Assembly: GCA_963783965.1 (NCBI GenBank)
Contig: CAWAPQ010000007.1
Span: forward strand, 62,001 to 126,000
From: Bog-473 sp963783965
GTDB taxonomy: Bacteria; Actinomycetota; Acidimicrobiia; Acidimicrobiales; RAAP-2
Direction of reading: 5' to 3'
Length of the DNA stretch: 64,000 nucleotides
Below, piece after piece: positions 7,330 through 16,175 of this stretch. Position numbers and translations under genes: made by a program. The first letter of the stretch is position 1; each line of letters opens with the position of its first letter. Under the pieces are notes generated by a model. The model was given only the letters and a program-made list of their open reading frames with translations. It was not told the origin of the DNA and searched no databases.

Positions 7330-10194
7330 TCAGCCGGGAGCATTCTCGGCGGCATAAGCACGAGCCGTAACGCTCTTGGGCTCGGCGGCGCCCTCGGTCC
7401 GAAGGGGGATGAAGACTCGGAATGTGGTTGACCAACCCGGCATGTCGACGATGTCAATGAAGCCCCCGTGGGCTTCGGCCACAGATTTGGCCATTGCCAG
7501 GCCGAGGCCGGGCACACCCTTCGCCTTCGAGTGGGCCAAGTAGGGGAAGCGCTCGAAGAGTTGTGCGCGCTCATCTTCGGGGATGCCCCGCCCCTCATCC
7601 ATGACTCGGACACGGGCGAAGTCTCCAGCGGTGTCGACCGCTACATACACGCGTGCGTAGCGCGGCGAGAACTTGACAGCGTTGGAAAGCAGGTTGCCCA
7701 GCAGTTGGCGGAGCCGATCGCGGTCGCCCACGACAGACACCTCCTCATTGCAGGGCTGCATTGTTGTCGCGACACCTGCCCTCGAGGCCGAAGTCTGCAC
7801 GGCGTCGACGGCCTCCTCGGCCAGGCTGACGAGGTCGAACTTGCTGAAGGCGCCCTTGAGACCTCGTCCTACCTCGGGGTCGCCCAGAAGGTGATTGGCG
7901 ACTCGTTCGAGCTCGTTGGTGTTGCGCGCAATCGCCTGCAGCATTTGCGTTTCGCTCTCAGAGAATCCAGATGAAGTCTCCAGTAGGAGCTCGGTGAGTC
8001 CTTGGACCGAGGTGATGGGTGTGCGCAGCGCGTCCGATACGGTCGCGACGACCTCGTCCTTCATCTGGGTCAATTCTCGGAGTCGGCCATTCTGTGCCAT
8101 CAGCGACTGCATGACCTCCCCTTGGATCGAATACACGCGCGCACGATCCATCTTCAGGGCCTCGCGTTCGGTCACATCGATGGCCACGACGACGTAGCCG
8201 CTCTGCGCTGCGGGACACTGGGTGTCGAGATCGGGCCGTCTGCAGGCCGCCGGCTGAGCTCCTCGTTCCATCACGGCATCGCCTGCCCATTGCTCAGCGG
8301 TCGCGTCCGGCGCTCCATCGCGAAGAGCGCGCACTCGCACGAGGCACTTCCGCCGTTCGCCGTCCTTACGGAAGGCCGTCCACGGAACCCCGGCTTCCCG
8401 AGAATCAGAGATCGCGAATACACTCCGCAGAGAATCGGATGAGTGTCGATCCTCGTCGATCCGCCCTCGCTCTAACAGGTCGCTGATGGAGCGAGAACCC
8501 ACGATCTCCGTTGCGGCATATCCGAACATCTCCTCTGCCCCGGCCGAGAAGAACGTGACAGATCCGGATTGGTCCACGCCGATCATGGCCGCTCCACTGG
8601 CCGCACTCAGCAGGTTCGCAGATGCGACCTGGGCCGCGCGGGCATTGCTCACATTGCGTTCTGCAATCCCTGATTGACTGACCAGCTCGTCGACGAGGGT
8701 GCGGTCACGTGAGGCGAACGTGAAGCCGATCCAGGCCACCAGGGTCGTCACGGTGACGATCGTCGCCACTTGACGCCAATCGAGCATGGGATACTTCGGC
8801 GATTCGACGGTGAGGATCGGCACCAAGAGGGCCAGCGAAACGCAGAACAGCCCCAGAAACAAGTGTAGGCGGCGACCTGACAAAGCTAACCACAAGATGG
8901 GGAGGAGGAAGAGAACCTCGAGGCCCGATCCGCCGCCGCCCTGGACGTCCCGCACAAGCGCAACGACAGCAACGTAACCGAGCGGGAGGACGAGCCATGC
9001 CCAATCCGGCAGCCTCTCCCACGGCACCAGGGCGGCGCTACCCGCCAGCCCGATCACCATGACGCAGGCGACCACGACCTCCCAGGGTGTCCCTTCCGGA
9101 AACGGCAAGACCGCGACGAGGATGGTGCCGACTGCGACGAGCGAGAACACAGCGAGCCGCGCTCGCAGCGGCCACGAGAGACCGACGGAAAGGGCACTTC
9201 TGGATAGCTGCGGCTGGCGCCGCTTCCGGGGGCTGGCATGCTCCAATCCCTCGCGAAACGAAGCCGGAGCGGCAACGACCTCACGCTGCTCCTCGGGATC
9301 ATGTGCTTCGTTGGCCACCGTCAAGGTCAAGAGACCAACCGCCAGCATCGCGAAGGACGCCAATCGCAACGATAGGGAGGCGGGGGCACGGGGAAGGTGC
9401 TCATGAAACAGAGCATCTCCCACAACGATGAAGTAGGCCGTGTTCAGGACACTGCTGACTGGGACGAATACCGAGGTGGTGCTGCGCTGTAACGCCGTCT
9501 GAAACATCAAAAAGACGAGAAAGGAAGTAGCGAGAAACAAATAGAACACCGGAGAAGCAACGATCTGCGGCACTGCCTGCACAGTTCCCGAACGCTGCAT
9601 GAAAGTCGAGATTGATTTCATGTCCAAAGCTGCGCATCCGTACAGCAGACCAGTGGCCAGACCATAGAGTGGCGCTTTCCATTTCCTACGGTGCACCGCC
9701 GGGCCCTGCACGCGACTGGCAACAAGGAAGCACATCACGCTGACACCAACCGTTGGAATCGTCACGGCGAGCAGTGCTGAGAGGCTTGCAGATCCGGTGG
9801 CTTGATCCGAATGCGAATCCAGTGAGAGCGCGAGGAGTCCGAGCGCCACAACCAGCGCAGCAATTCCGAAGTACTCCGCACGACGCAAGCGGTCACCGAG
9901 AAAGATATGGGACAGCACAAGCAGCAGCGCCGTTCCGGTTGGCGCGACCGCCTGGACAACGGAGATGGAGGCCACCGAAAGAGCTACCACCTGTAAGACC
10001 AGGCCGAACGCGACGAGGCTGAATCCCGCCAGCCACATGGGGTTACCGATCAGTCTTCGGAGCATCTCGCTGCCCCTGCGCGCGTCGAGTGGAGGCATCC
10101 GACGCATCGCACGCTTCTCGATGACCACCCCGACGTTGGCGGCCGCGGCAGAGGCCACGCCCAGAAGGATCCCAACCGACAGTTGGTGAGTCAC
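7330..10194 (-). CDS. DMT/EamA-like transporter fused to PAS-sensor histidine kinase with Asp in the H-box
   Basis: This 954-residue protein has four parts. Residues 1-295 form about ten helices resembling DMT/EamA or NIPA-type transporters (ANVGVVIEKRAM, GNPMWLAGF). After a linker, residues 340-495 form a second group of about six helices like actinobacterial sensor membrane domains. Residues 525-680 are a PAS-like domain (FFSAGAEEMFGYAATEIVG). Residues 705-930 are HisKA plus HATPase. The ATPase boxes look intact: N box with N838, G1 DEGRGIP near 866, G2 GVPGLGLA near 893. The H-box reads VATVSDALRTPITS, with Asp721 (codon GAC, 8032-8034) where the phosphoacceptor His should be. No response regulator is adjacent. 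The gene ends 57 bases before the sulfotransferase stop region, on the same strand. It may be a non-phosphorylating sensor. Confidence 0.85.
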   Translation of the reverse strand: MTHQLSVGILLGVASAAAANVGVVIEKRAMRRMPPLDARRGSEMLRRLIGNPMWLAGFSLVAFGLVLQVVALSVASISVVQAVAPTGTALLLVLSHIFLGDRLRRAEYFGIAALVVALGLLALSLDSHSDQATGSASLSALLAVTIPTVGVSVMCFLVASRVQGPAVHRRKWKAPLYGLATGLLYGCAALDMKSISTFMQRSGTVQAVPQIVASPVFYLFLATSFLVFLMFQTALQRSTTSVFVPVSSVLNTAYFIVVGDALFHEHLPRAPASLSLRLASFAMLAVGLLTLTVANEAHDPEEQREVVAAPASFREGLEHASPRKRRQPQLSRSALSVGLSWPLRARLAVFSLVAVGTILVAVLPFPEGTPWEVVVACVMVIGLAGSAALVPWERLPDWAWLVLPLGYVAVVALVRDVQGGGGSGLEVLFLLPILWLALSGRRLHLFLGLFCVSLALLVPILTVESPKYPMLDWRQVATIVTVTTLVAWIGFTFASRDRTLVDELVSQSGIAERNVSNARAAQVASANLLSAASGAAMIGVDQSGSVTFFSAGAEEMFGYAATEIVGSRSISDLLERGRIDEDRHSSDSLRSVFAISDSREAGVPWTAFRKDGERRKCLVRVRALRDGAPDATAEQWAGDAVMERGAQPAACRRPDLDTQCPAAQSGYVVVAIDVTEREALKMDRARVYSIQGEVMQSLMAQNGRLRELTQMKDEVVATVSDALRTPITSVQGLTELLLETSSGFSESETQMLQAIARNTNELERVANHLLGDPEVGRGLKGAFSKFDLVSLAEEAVDAVQTSASRAGVATTMQPCNEEVSVVGDRDRLRQLLGNLLSNAVKFSPRYARVYVAVDTAGDFARVRVMDEGRGIPEDERAQLFERFPYLAHSKAKGVPGLGLAMAKSVAEAHGGFIDIVDMPGWSTTFRVFIPLRTEGAAEPKSVTARAYAAENAPG

Positions 10195-10251
10195 GATGGC
10201 TTCAAGTACGAAGACAACGAGAGCGGGTACTCAAAGGAAGGGCCACTTTTT

Positions 10252-11139
10252 TCATTGGTCCGTTATATCTCTTGAGGAACAGAGAATTGACACCTCTTTT
10301 ACAGAAAGTCGAGTGGCCTGTTTCGCCTCGGAATCGCTTGTCGAAAGCGCTTCTCGCTGCCGTGAAGCGATGCTGGAGAAGAACTCGAAGAGGTCTTGGG
10401 CCTCCGCCAACTGCTCGGCGTTCCGCGGATGAATCAGTGCCTCTCTCATCTCCTCATTTACCTTGCGTCGGTCCGCTTGGGGGCTCGCAGCCGATTCCAC
10501 CGGATCAAGGCGTGGGTGAACCAATTTGTGCCTCCACTCAATTTGCGCCAAAACTCGTTCAACGTTTGAAGGCGCTTCATCAAATGGGGCAATCCGCAAA
10601 GAATATTTCTGATTAATTCGTCGTATCACCGATGACATACACGAGGTTATTTCGTCGAATTCACACACGAGGACTCGTTCTGCATATGGAACAAGTTCCC
10701 GATGATAGGAGCAGTATTCGCCAATGACGGTCTCTACTGAAAACCGACGGTCATAGACAAGATAGGAGGCGAGAGCGGAAACCGGATCTCGAACCACCAA
10801 CACTGTCGGTAGTGAACGAGCGAGGGCGACCTTGATCTGACAGGGCTGATGGACGTGGCTTGCAATGGTGAGCTCGTAGCCCGAGGCCTGCTCAATTGCA
10901 AAGGTAGTGAACGTGTTACCCGATCGAGGGAATCCCTCTACGACGAGATCTGTGGATGCCGTTATCTGTCTGCTGGTCCCAAGCGGCGTCAAGCGAAGCA
11001 GAATAGGCAAGAAGATGGGCTCATGCCCAAGGAAGTTTTTGGTCAGCCGAAGAATATGACGCCAGAAATAGCGGACTCCGAGCGGTAATTTAGTCAATCC
11101 AAATTCATCAACTTGCGTAAGGTGCTGCATCGTGAGCAT
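10252..11139 (-). CDS. Sulfotransferase family protein
   Basis: The 295-residue protein carries both PAPS-binding signatures of cytosolic-type sulfotransferases. The 5'-phosphosulfate loop is EGFPRSGNTFTTFAIE near residue 70, and the 3'-phosphate element is VVRDPVSALASYL near 115. It would transfer sulfate from PAPS to a hydroxyl acceptor, probably a glycan or lipid given its neighbours. The start at 11139 overlaps the end of the upstream methyltransferase by 32 bases (an alternative ATG at 11130 shortens this), so the two are probably translationally linked. It is the last gene of the GT4-methyltransferase-methyltransferase-sulfotransferase group. GC is clearly lower than in the rest of the window. 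The acceptor is unknown. Confidence 0.75.
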   Translation of the reverse strand: MLTMQHLTQVDEFGLTKLPLGVRYFWRHILRLTKNFLGHEPIFLPILLRLTPLGTSRQITASTDLVVEGFPRSGNTFTTFAIEQASGYELTIASHVHQPCQIKVALARSLPTVLVVRDPVSALASYLVYDRRFSVETVIGEYCSYHRELVPYAERVLVCEFDEITSCMSSVIRRINQKYSLRIAPFDEAPSNVERVLAQIEWRHKLVHPRLDPVESAASPQADRRKVNEEMREALIHPRNAEQLAEAQDLFEFFSSIASRQREALSTSDSEAKQATRLSVKEVSILCSSRDITDQ

Positions 11140-12073
11140 TCCTCCCCCGGCCGTTTGATATGCCTGCCTCTAGAGACGACATGTTGGAGAAATCTTCATT
11201 CGATTCGCACCTGGTGAGCGGGCGCTTACGTAAGAGCAACAGCAAGTTCCATGTTGCGACTTCCCGGAGAACTGGAACGCGTACGAGCCAGTTACACCAG
11301 CTTGGGTAGTAGCGAGGAGCGGTCTCTACGATTTCGACCTTGTTCCAGCGATCTATCCAGCGCAGAAGTGGACCGACATGTACTGGAAAGAGGCTTTCCC
11401 CAAATTGGTGGATCGGATCGCAACCGGTACGCCGTCTGTACATCCTCCCGGCCCACTCTCCGCCGAGATAGTGCCAAGGTGCCGTTTCATGTCCTCCCCA
11501 TGGCGAGTACCAGTTCGTGAAGGAGACATAGATGATCCCATTTGGCTTCGTCACACGAACGAGCTCACTGATGAAGGATTGGTGGTTCTCGATATGTTCC
11601 AGCACGTTCGAGGAAAAGGACACGTCTGCGGTCGCGTCGGCAAAGGGAAGCTGAAATCCATCTCCGATCACGCACCCGCTTGACACAGCGCGATCCGATG
11701 CCACTGCCACCCGATACTGTTTGCCAGCCGCCCCTCCGGTCAGGACTTGGTTTTTATCTGCCCGCAGAGCTCGCGCATAAGGCTCCACGAGGACGCACCG
11801 TGCGCCTGCCTTTCGGAACGCATCCGTCGAATATCCGACACCACCACCGACATCGAACACAGTTGCATCTTGGATAGGAACATGGCGGCTGACTTGCCGC
11901 ACAGCGTCGTCCGCCTGCAACCGGTAAAACCGATTGGGGTCGGACTGCTCCGTCCTGAAAGCCTTGAAGAGGGCTATTGACCGATGGAGGCCGTCTGTGG
12001 CCGCTACGGAGTACTCAGCGTCTTCGTTCCGCGAGCCAATGTGAATCCTGCTTAGCGTCATTGGTGTCTTCAT
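11108..12073 (-). CDS. Class I SAM-dependent methyltransferase (second of pair)
   Basis: The 321-residue protein has a Rossmann-type SAM site: motif I VFDVGGGVGYST, an acidic strand end (VLVEPYARA), and the post-II segment VSFSSNVLEHI, as in methyltransferase type 11. The C-terminal third is extended and aromatic (NWYSPWGGHETAPWHYLGG), typical of envelope glycan or lipid methyltransferases. I chose the ATG at 12073 because it overlaps the upstream TGA as ATGA, the usual coupling arrangement. The frame itself is open to 12166. Substrate is unknown; the surrounding glycosyltransferase and sulfotransferase suggest it decorates an exported glycan. Confidence 0.75.
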   Translation of the reverse strand: MKTPMTLSRIHIGSRNEDAEYSVAATDGLHRSIALFKAFRTEQSDPNRFYRLQADDAVRQVSRHVPIQDATVFDVGGGVGYSTDAFRKAGARCVLVEPYARALRADKNQVLTGGAAGKQYRVAVASDRAVSSGCVIGDGFQLPFADATADVSFSSNVLEHIENHQSFISELVRVTKPNGIIYVSFTNWYSPWGGHETAPWHYLGGEWAGRMYRRRTGCDPIHQFGESLFPVHVGPLLRWIDRWNKVEIVETAPRYYPSWCNWLVRVPVLREVATWNLLLLLRKRPLTRCESNEDFSNMSSLEAGISNGRGRNAHDAAPYAS

Positions 12074-12843
12074 GATCGACCCCCATCTTGGTCCGGTCCG
12101 AACACGATCGAGCCTGGCTTTTGTGCTGACACGAGCAGATTCGAAGCCAAGCTCGGCGCGTGACAAAATATGCGATCAAGAGGTTGAAACGGCCTGGGAA
12201 CGTCGTGATACGGGGCCCCCTTGATCTTGATTCGTACAAATCCCATAGTTTTCAACAAGCTCAACAGGGCTCGACGAGTGAAGAGTCGGAGGTGCCCGAC
12301 CACTTCCGTGCCCGGACGCCCGTGGATTCCGCGCAGGCTCACCTCTGTGAACACTGGTTGAACCCCGCCTGCAAGCAGAATCCGGTTGTACCAAGCGGCC
12401 AGATTGGGAGTCGAGAGCAGGAGGGTTCCTCCGGGGATCAGCACGCGCCATGCTTCGTCCAACGCATTGTCGGGGTCGACCAAATGCTCGATGAATTCAC
12501 TCATGATGACGACATCGACACTCGATGAAGCCAGGGGAAGACCGCCCTCATCGGCCGAAGCACGAGCCACCGGCACGCCGCGGGCGTATGCCTGGTCCAA
12601 GGCGGCCGCCGACCAGTCCAGACCTACGATGCCTACCAACGCGTTGGGAGTGGCGTTACACGCTTTCAGGGCGAACTCGGTGCACATACCGTCTCCACAG
12701 CCAACGTCGACAACGGTGATTCGATGTCCCGCCGACGACGCGACGCTGGCGAGCATGACCGCTTGTCGTTCTGCTCGCCCTAAGCCCGAACTTAGTGGAG
12801 TTGCGGAACTCTCGTAGAGCCTGCGCAGAGACGCGTCACTCAT
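12070..12843 (-). CDS. Class I SAM-dependent methyltransferase (first of pair)
   Basis: The 257-residue methyltransferase type 11 protein has motif I VVDVGCGDGMCTE near residue 45, an acidic GLDWSAAALD segment, and the post-motif VVIMSEFIEHLVDPDNAL followed by RVLIPGGTLLLSTPN. The ATG at 12843 directly follows the TGA of the GT4 gene (TGAATG), and its own stop overlaps the next start, so the three genes form one transcript. It resembles sugar or lipid O-methyltransferases of polysaccharide clusters, but the substrate cannot be named. Confidence 0.75.
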   Translation of the reverse strand: MSDASLRRLYESSATPLSSGLGRAERQAVMLASVASSAGHRITVVDVGCGDGMCTEFALKACNATPNALVGIVGLDWSAAALDQAYARGVPVARASADEGGLPLASSSVDVVIMSEFIEHLVDPDNALDEAWRVLIPGGTLLLSTPNLAAWYNRILLAGGVQPVFTEVSLRGIHGRPGTEVVGHLRLFTRRALLSLLKTMGFVRIKIKGAPYHDVPRPFQPLDRIFCHAPSLASNLLVSAQKPGSIVFGPDQDGGRS

Positions 12844-14141
12844 TCACTTCACCCGGCCATCGTTGTTCTGTCCCCTGACCGTTGAACCTGGTGCATTTCG
12901 ACCATTGGATGATCGAGCGTCGTGACGCGCCATGGCTTCTGCCGCGAAGCGCTCAAACTCGTTGACGCTGGAGTTCAGGGGAAAGCTCAATGCTCGTTTG
13001 ATTCCAGCCTCCCTGAGCCGGGAATAGAGGTCTTGGTCCTGAGCAAGGCGGATCCACTGTCTCTTAAAGGAGTCTGAGTCAGTCGCCAGCAGACCCGTTT
13101 CGGACTCCACGATCGCATCGCGGACACCGGGTACGTCAAAGCCTATGGCTGGTGTGCCCCTCACTGCCGCTTCGGTGATGACGAGCCCCCAACCCTCCCA
13201 CGAAGCGGGATGTAGGAGGATCCGTGCTTCACTCACAAGTCGGTGCTTCTCGGCTTCTGAGACATAACCGGTGAATTCAACGTCCTCGACCCTTTTCCTC
13301 TCGAGTCTTTCCCGGTCGGGCCCATCCCCAATGATGGTCAGAATGCCTCCCGTTTGCTCCTTTACCGATTCCCACATGTCCAAGAGAAGATCGACCCGCT
13401 TGTATCCAACGAGTCGACCCACGGCGACGAAGCGGGGCGACGATAATTTTTCGAAGAGGGGAGGTGGTTCGGCGACGATGTGGGGGAGGATCCGAATACG
13501 CTCTGGCGGGACGCCGACATCGAGAAGCGACGATTGGGAAGAGGGAGATATTGTAACGATCAGGTTTCGGCGGTGAACTCGAGGCATCACATCCGACTCA
13601 ATAGCTCGTCCAAGGGCGGCCACAAATGGCCCGAAACGAGAACTCCATAATTCCGTGTGGACATGCATCACCATGCAGACAGAATTGGTCCGCGGCGCCA
13701 CAAGGGTGCCAAGAAAGGCATCCCATTGCACACTTCGACGACCAGGTCCGCAGACCGAAAAGATCGGAAATAATGAAAGGGGGCTCGTAAGTACTGGGAA
13801 TACTGACCGCCAGAGTTCACGACACGATAGAAGGAGTTCGGTTCTATTGGGCCGCCACAGAGCAGCGACACGTCGTAGCCCCGCCGAGCGAGTCCCGACG
13901 CCAATTGGTGGACGAGAATCTCCGATCCGCCGGCCAGGGGATTTGCGAGGTCCCGCCACGCAACGAAAAGAATGCTCCGTGGCCGAACTGCACCCTCAAA
14001 CGGATCCTCGTATTCCGATCCTTCGACGTTCTCCTCGCCCCGAGGCAGTTGAAAAAAATCCTGATCTGCGGTTCCGTCGGCGTGGTTATCCAACACTGCG
14101 GCACCAATCAGGCGGACTCGTGAATTCCAAACAGCGGCCAC
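12844..14141 (-). CDS. GT4 glycosyltransferase, apparent single frameshift
   Basis: The N-terminal half (RSILFVAWRDLANPLAGGSE, then VNSGGQY and MPFLAPLWRRGP) reads in one frame from the GTG at 14141. The C-terminal half reads in another: SVCMVMHVHTELW, FVAVGRLVGYKRVDLLL, and the GT4 donor motif HPASWEGWGLVITEA with its E-x7-E. The total of 1298 bases is one short of a codon multiple. Adding one G to the GG at the RGP/TNS join near 13690 restores a continuous 432-residue GT-B enzyme. GT4 enzymes are retaining transferases using nucleotide sugars. It heads the glycan-decoration transcript. The break is probably a sequence error, though a real lesion cannot be excluded. Confidence 0.75.
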
Positions 14142-14545
14142 CGACGGACCTCATCCGTATCTCCCCTAGCCCTCAAAGATGCACCCCAACGTTGTCGGGA
14201 GACTAGGTGTCGAGGCTGCGGCCCAACAGAGCCGGAAGTCACTATTTGGACTTCAGGACAAACCAGGTTGGTTCGCGCGACGCTGTTTCCTCAAGGCCCC
14301 CGGTTTCCTCAAGCCCCCATGGGCCCGCCCGCGGGCTGGGGCGCCGTGACCAATCCCGACGGCGTTCGGCCTTCTCCCGGGCTGAGCAAAGAAATGTCCC
14401 AACCGAACGAGGCAATGTCCCAATATACGCCGCGCAAGACACGGAGAACCAATCCGCACGGTCCATGCAGGCGCTGATGGTGAGCTTGATCCAAGGAGCC
14501 GGCGTTTGCCTCGCGCCTTCCGACAGACCACGTTCCAAAACGCAG
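14142..14545. other. Intergenic with short direct repeats; composition boundary
   Basis: About 400 bases without a supported gene separate the lower-GC envelope block from the GC-rich remainder. Short direct repeats are visible: GTTTCCTCAAG occurs twice in close succession around 14286-14315, and AATGTCCCAA occurs twice around 14393-14420. The open frames here are short and Arg/Pro-rich and look spurious. The region probably holds the promoter of the minus-strand GT4 operon. Confidence 0.45.
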
Positions 14546-15949
14546 TTAAGCCGTCGCGTTGATGGGATTCATGGCGGGCATTTTGAGCGCCGCTTCGACC
14601 TCGCTGAGCGCCGGCGGATCAGGAGCGAGAGGACCGCCCGACACCGGGGTCATCCAGACGTGCATCATCGGCTGGGTCACTTCGTTGACGCTGCCGGCGC
14701 CGCATTGTGACGTGGCGTCTGTGCCCACCACCCGATCACCGCTGGTGCTGAAGCACAGGTCGGTGTGGATGTGCCACTGGGTCAGGCACCCGCCCGGCTG
14801 GGGAGGCGTCTGACCCTTCGGAACCAGGTACATCGCCGCCGACAGCACGGCACCATGGGCGGTGTTCACGTAGACCAACGCCGGGATGGCGTCGGGGTTC
14901 AGCGCCTGGCCCGACCTGTAGATCGACGGATTGATGTAGTGGACGATCCGCTTCCCCGTCTGCGTCACCGGCACGTATCCCGCGGCCTGGGCGACCGCCA
15001 GGCTCGTGTACTTCTGCGCGGCCGCCACGGTCCGGTTGACCAGGCTCACCGCAGCCTGCTGCTGGCCCACTGTGGGTTGGGCCGTACAGTTCGGCTCGGC
15101 CATCTGCATGCCGGTCATCATCGTGGACATGTTGTCGGGCCAGCCGATGGCGCCGGCGGCCGAGTTCGTCGGCAGCGAGAGGTGTGCGCTGGGAGCCGCG
15201 CTCGAGCCCGATCCGGACATGCCGGCCATGCCCGTCATGGAGGAGCCGGACCCGCCACTGGACCCCTTGGCCGCTCCGGCACCGCTGGAAGCGGGCGTCG
15301 CCGCCGCGTGGGTCGGCGCTGCGGTCACGGCGGGCGCGGCCGTGGTCGTCGCCCCGGCAATCACGTTCGTCCCGAGCAGCGAGACCAGCGCCACCGGAAG
15401 CGCGGCCAGGGCCAGCGCGTATTGACGCGCCGCCGTGGATGAGGCGGCCGGCGACAGGACGACCAGGGCCGCAGCCGCCTCAACGGTGGTCGTGACCAGA
15501 CCGACCAGGTCCATCGTCTCCCAGCCCCGGAGGATGTAGAAGACGTAGAAGCAGACGGTCCCGCCCAGCATGGCCACCGAGACGAGGCGCCAGTGTGCCC
15601 GGGCGGTGAACGTCCACCAGAAGGCAACGGCAAAGCCGATCGTGTCGACGATGAAGAGGATGGCCGTGACGCGCTCGTCGCTCCAGTGGGTCGGCACGAT
15701 CACGGCGTGCACCAGGGCGCCCACCAACGTGCCGAACAACACCACCTTCGCCGCGAAGGGGAGCCGATCGAGTCGGGTCTGCGCCCCGTCGGCCCACCCG
15801 ACACGACGTGCCGCCAGGGCTCGAAGCCCGGCCAGCGCCATCCAGATCACGGGCCCGATCAGCACCAGGGCAACGAGCCCGGGCAGGTGCTCGTCGGGCA
15901 CCGAGAGCACGCCGCCTGACCCGCTCATCTGCATCACCATGTCCCTCAC
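14546..15949 (-). CDS. Membrane protein with Met-rich linker and WHxH domain
   Basis: The 467-residue protein has about six N-terminal helices (residues 20-200), then a low-complexity linker of Ala/Ser/Gly with dense methionines (SMTGMAGMSG, MSTMMTGMQM; residues 238-283), then a soluble C-terminal domain. That domain contains VHYINPSIY, WHIHTDLCF (392-400) and MMHVWMTP (428-435). The same domain pattern (HY, NP, MY, WHxHxxxC, HxW) recurs in the protein at 31173-32393, which adjoins copCD and ycnI. Met-rich linkers and clustered His suggest copper binding, but this is inference. The domain belongs to no family I can name. It is transcribed divergently from sahH. Confidence 0.7.
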   Translation of the reverse strand: MRDMVMQMSGSGGVLSVPDEHLPGLVALVLIGPVIWMALAGLRALAARRVGWADGAQTRLDRLPFAAKVVLFGTLVGALVHAVIVPTHWSDERVTAILFIVDTIGFAVAFWWTFTARAHWRLVSVAMLGGTVCFYVFYILRGWETMDLVGLVTTTVEAAAALVVLSPAASSTAARQYALALAALPVALVSLLGTNVIAGATTTAAPAVTAAPTHAAATPASSGAGAAKGSSGGSGSSMTGMAGMSGSGSSAAPSAHLSLPTNSAAGAIGWPDNMSTMMTGMQMAEPNCTAQPTVGQQQAAVSLVNRTVAAAQKYTSLAVAQAAGYVPVTQTGKRIVHYINPSIYRSGQALNPDAIPALVYVNTAHGAVLSAAMYLVPKGQTPPQPGGCLTQWHIHTDLCFSTSGDRVVGTDATSQCGAGSVNEVTQPMMHVWMTPVSGGPLAPDPPALSEVEAALKMPAMNPINATA

Positions 15950-16040
15950 CCGGAACCTCCCTCATCCTCTCCATGCACGGTACGGAGGGGATGTGATGGT
16001 TCCGTGAGGGTTCATCCAGGGGAGTGTGCCCGCCGGGGCT

Positions 16041-16094
16041 CCCCAAGGCTCTATCCTTGGGCCCTGGGTTCGCGGCCTCCGACAGAGGTCGGAG
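16041..16094 (+). promoter_or_regulatory. Two tandem perfect hairpins in the sahH leader
   Basis: CCCAAGG (16042-16048) pairs with CCTTGGG (16055-16061) across a 6-base loop. CTCCGAC (16077-16083) pairs with GTCGGAG (16088-16094) across a 4-base loop. Both lie 80-135 bases upstream of the sahH ATG. Two strong stems in a leader suggest structured mRNA control or attenuation. I could not match them to the SAH riboswitch consensus. Confidence 0.4.
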
Positions 16095-16175
16095 CACGTG
16101 CGTTGCGCTTCCGCCGTTCGGCCCGCCGCAGTGTTGCGCGCCCGTGCGCGTTCATCCAACCCAAAGGAGCATGCA

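Noticed and set aside
16021..16175. Known SAH riboswitch upstream of sahH
   Set aside because: The two stems are real, but I could not find the conserved core of the SAH riboswitch; kept only as an unassigned structured leader.
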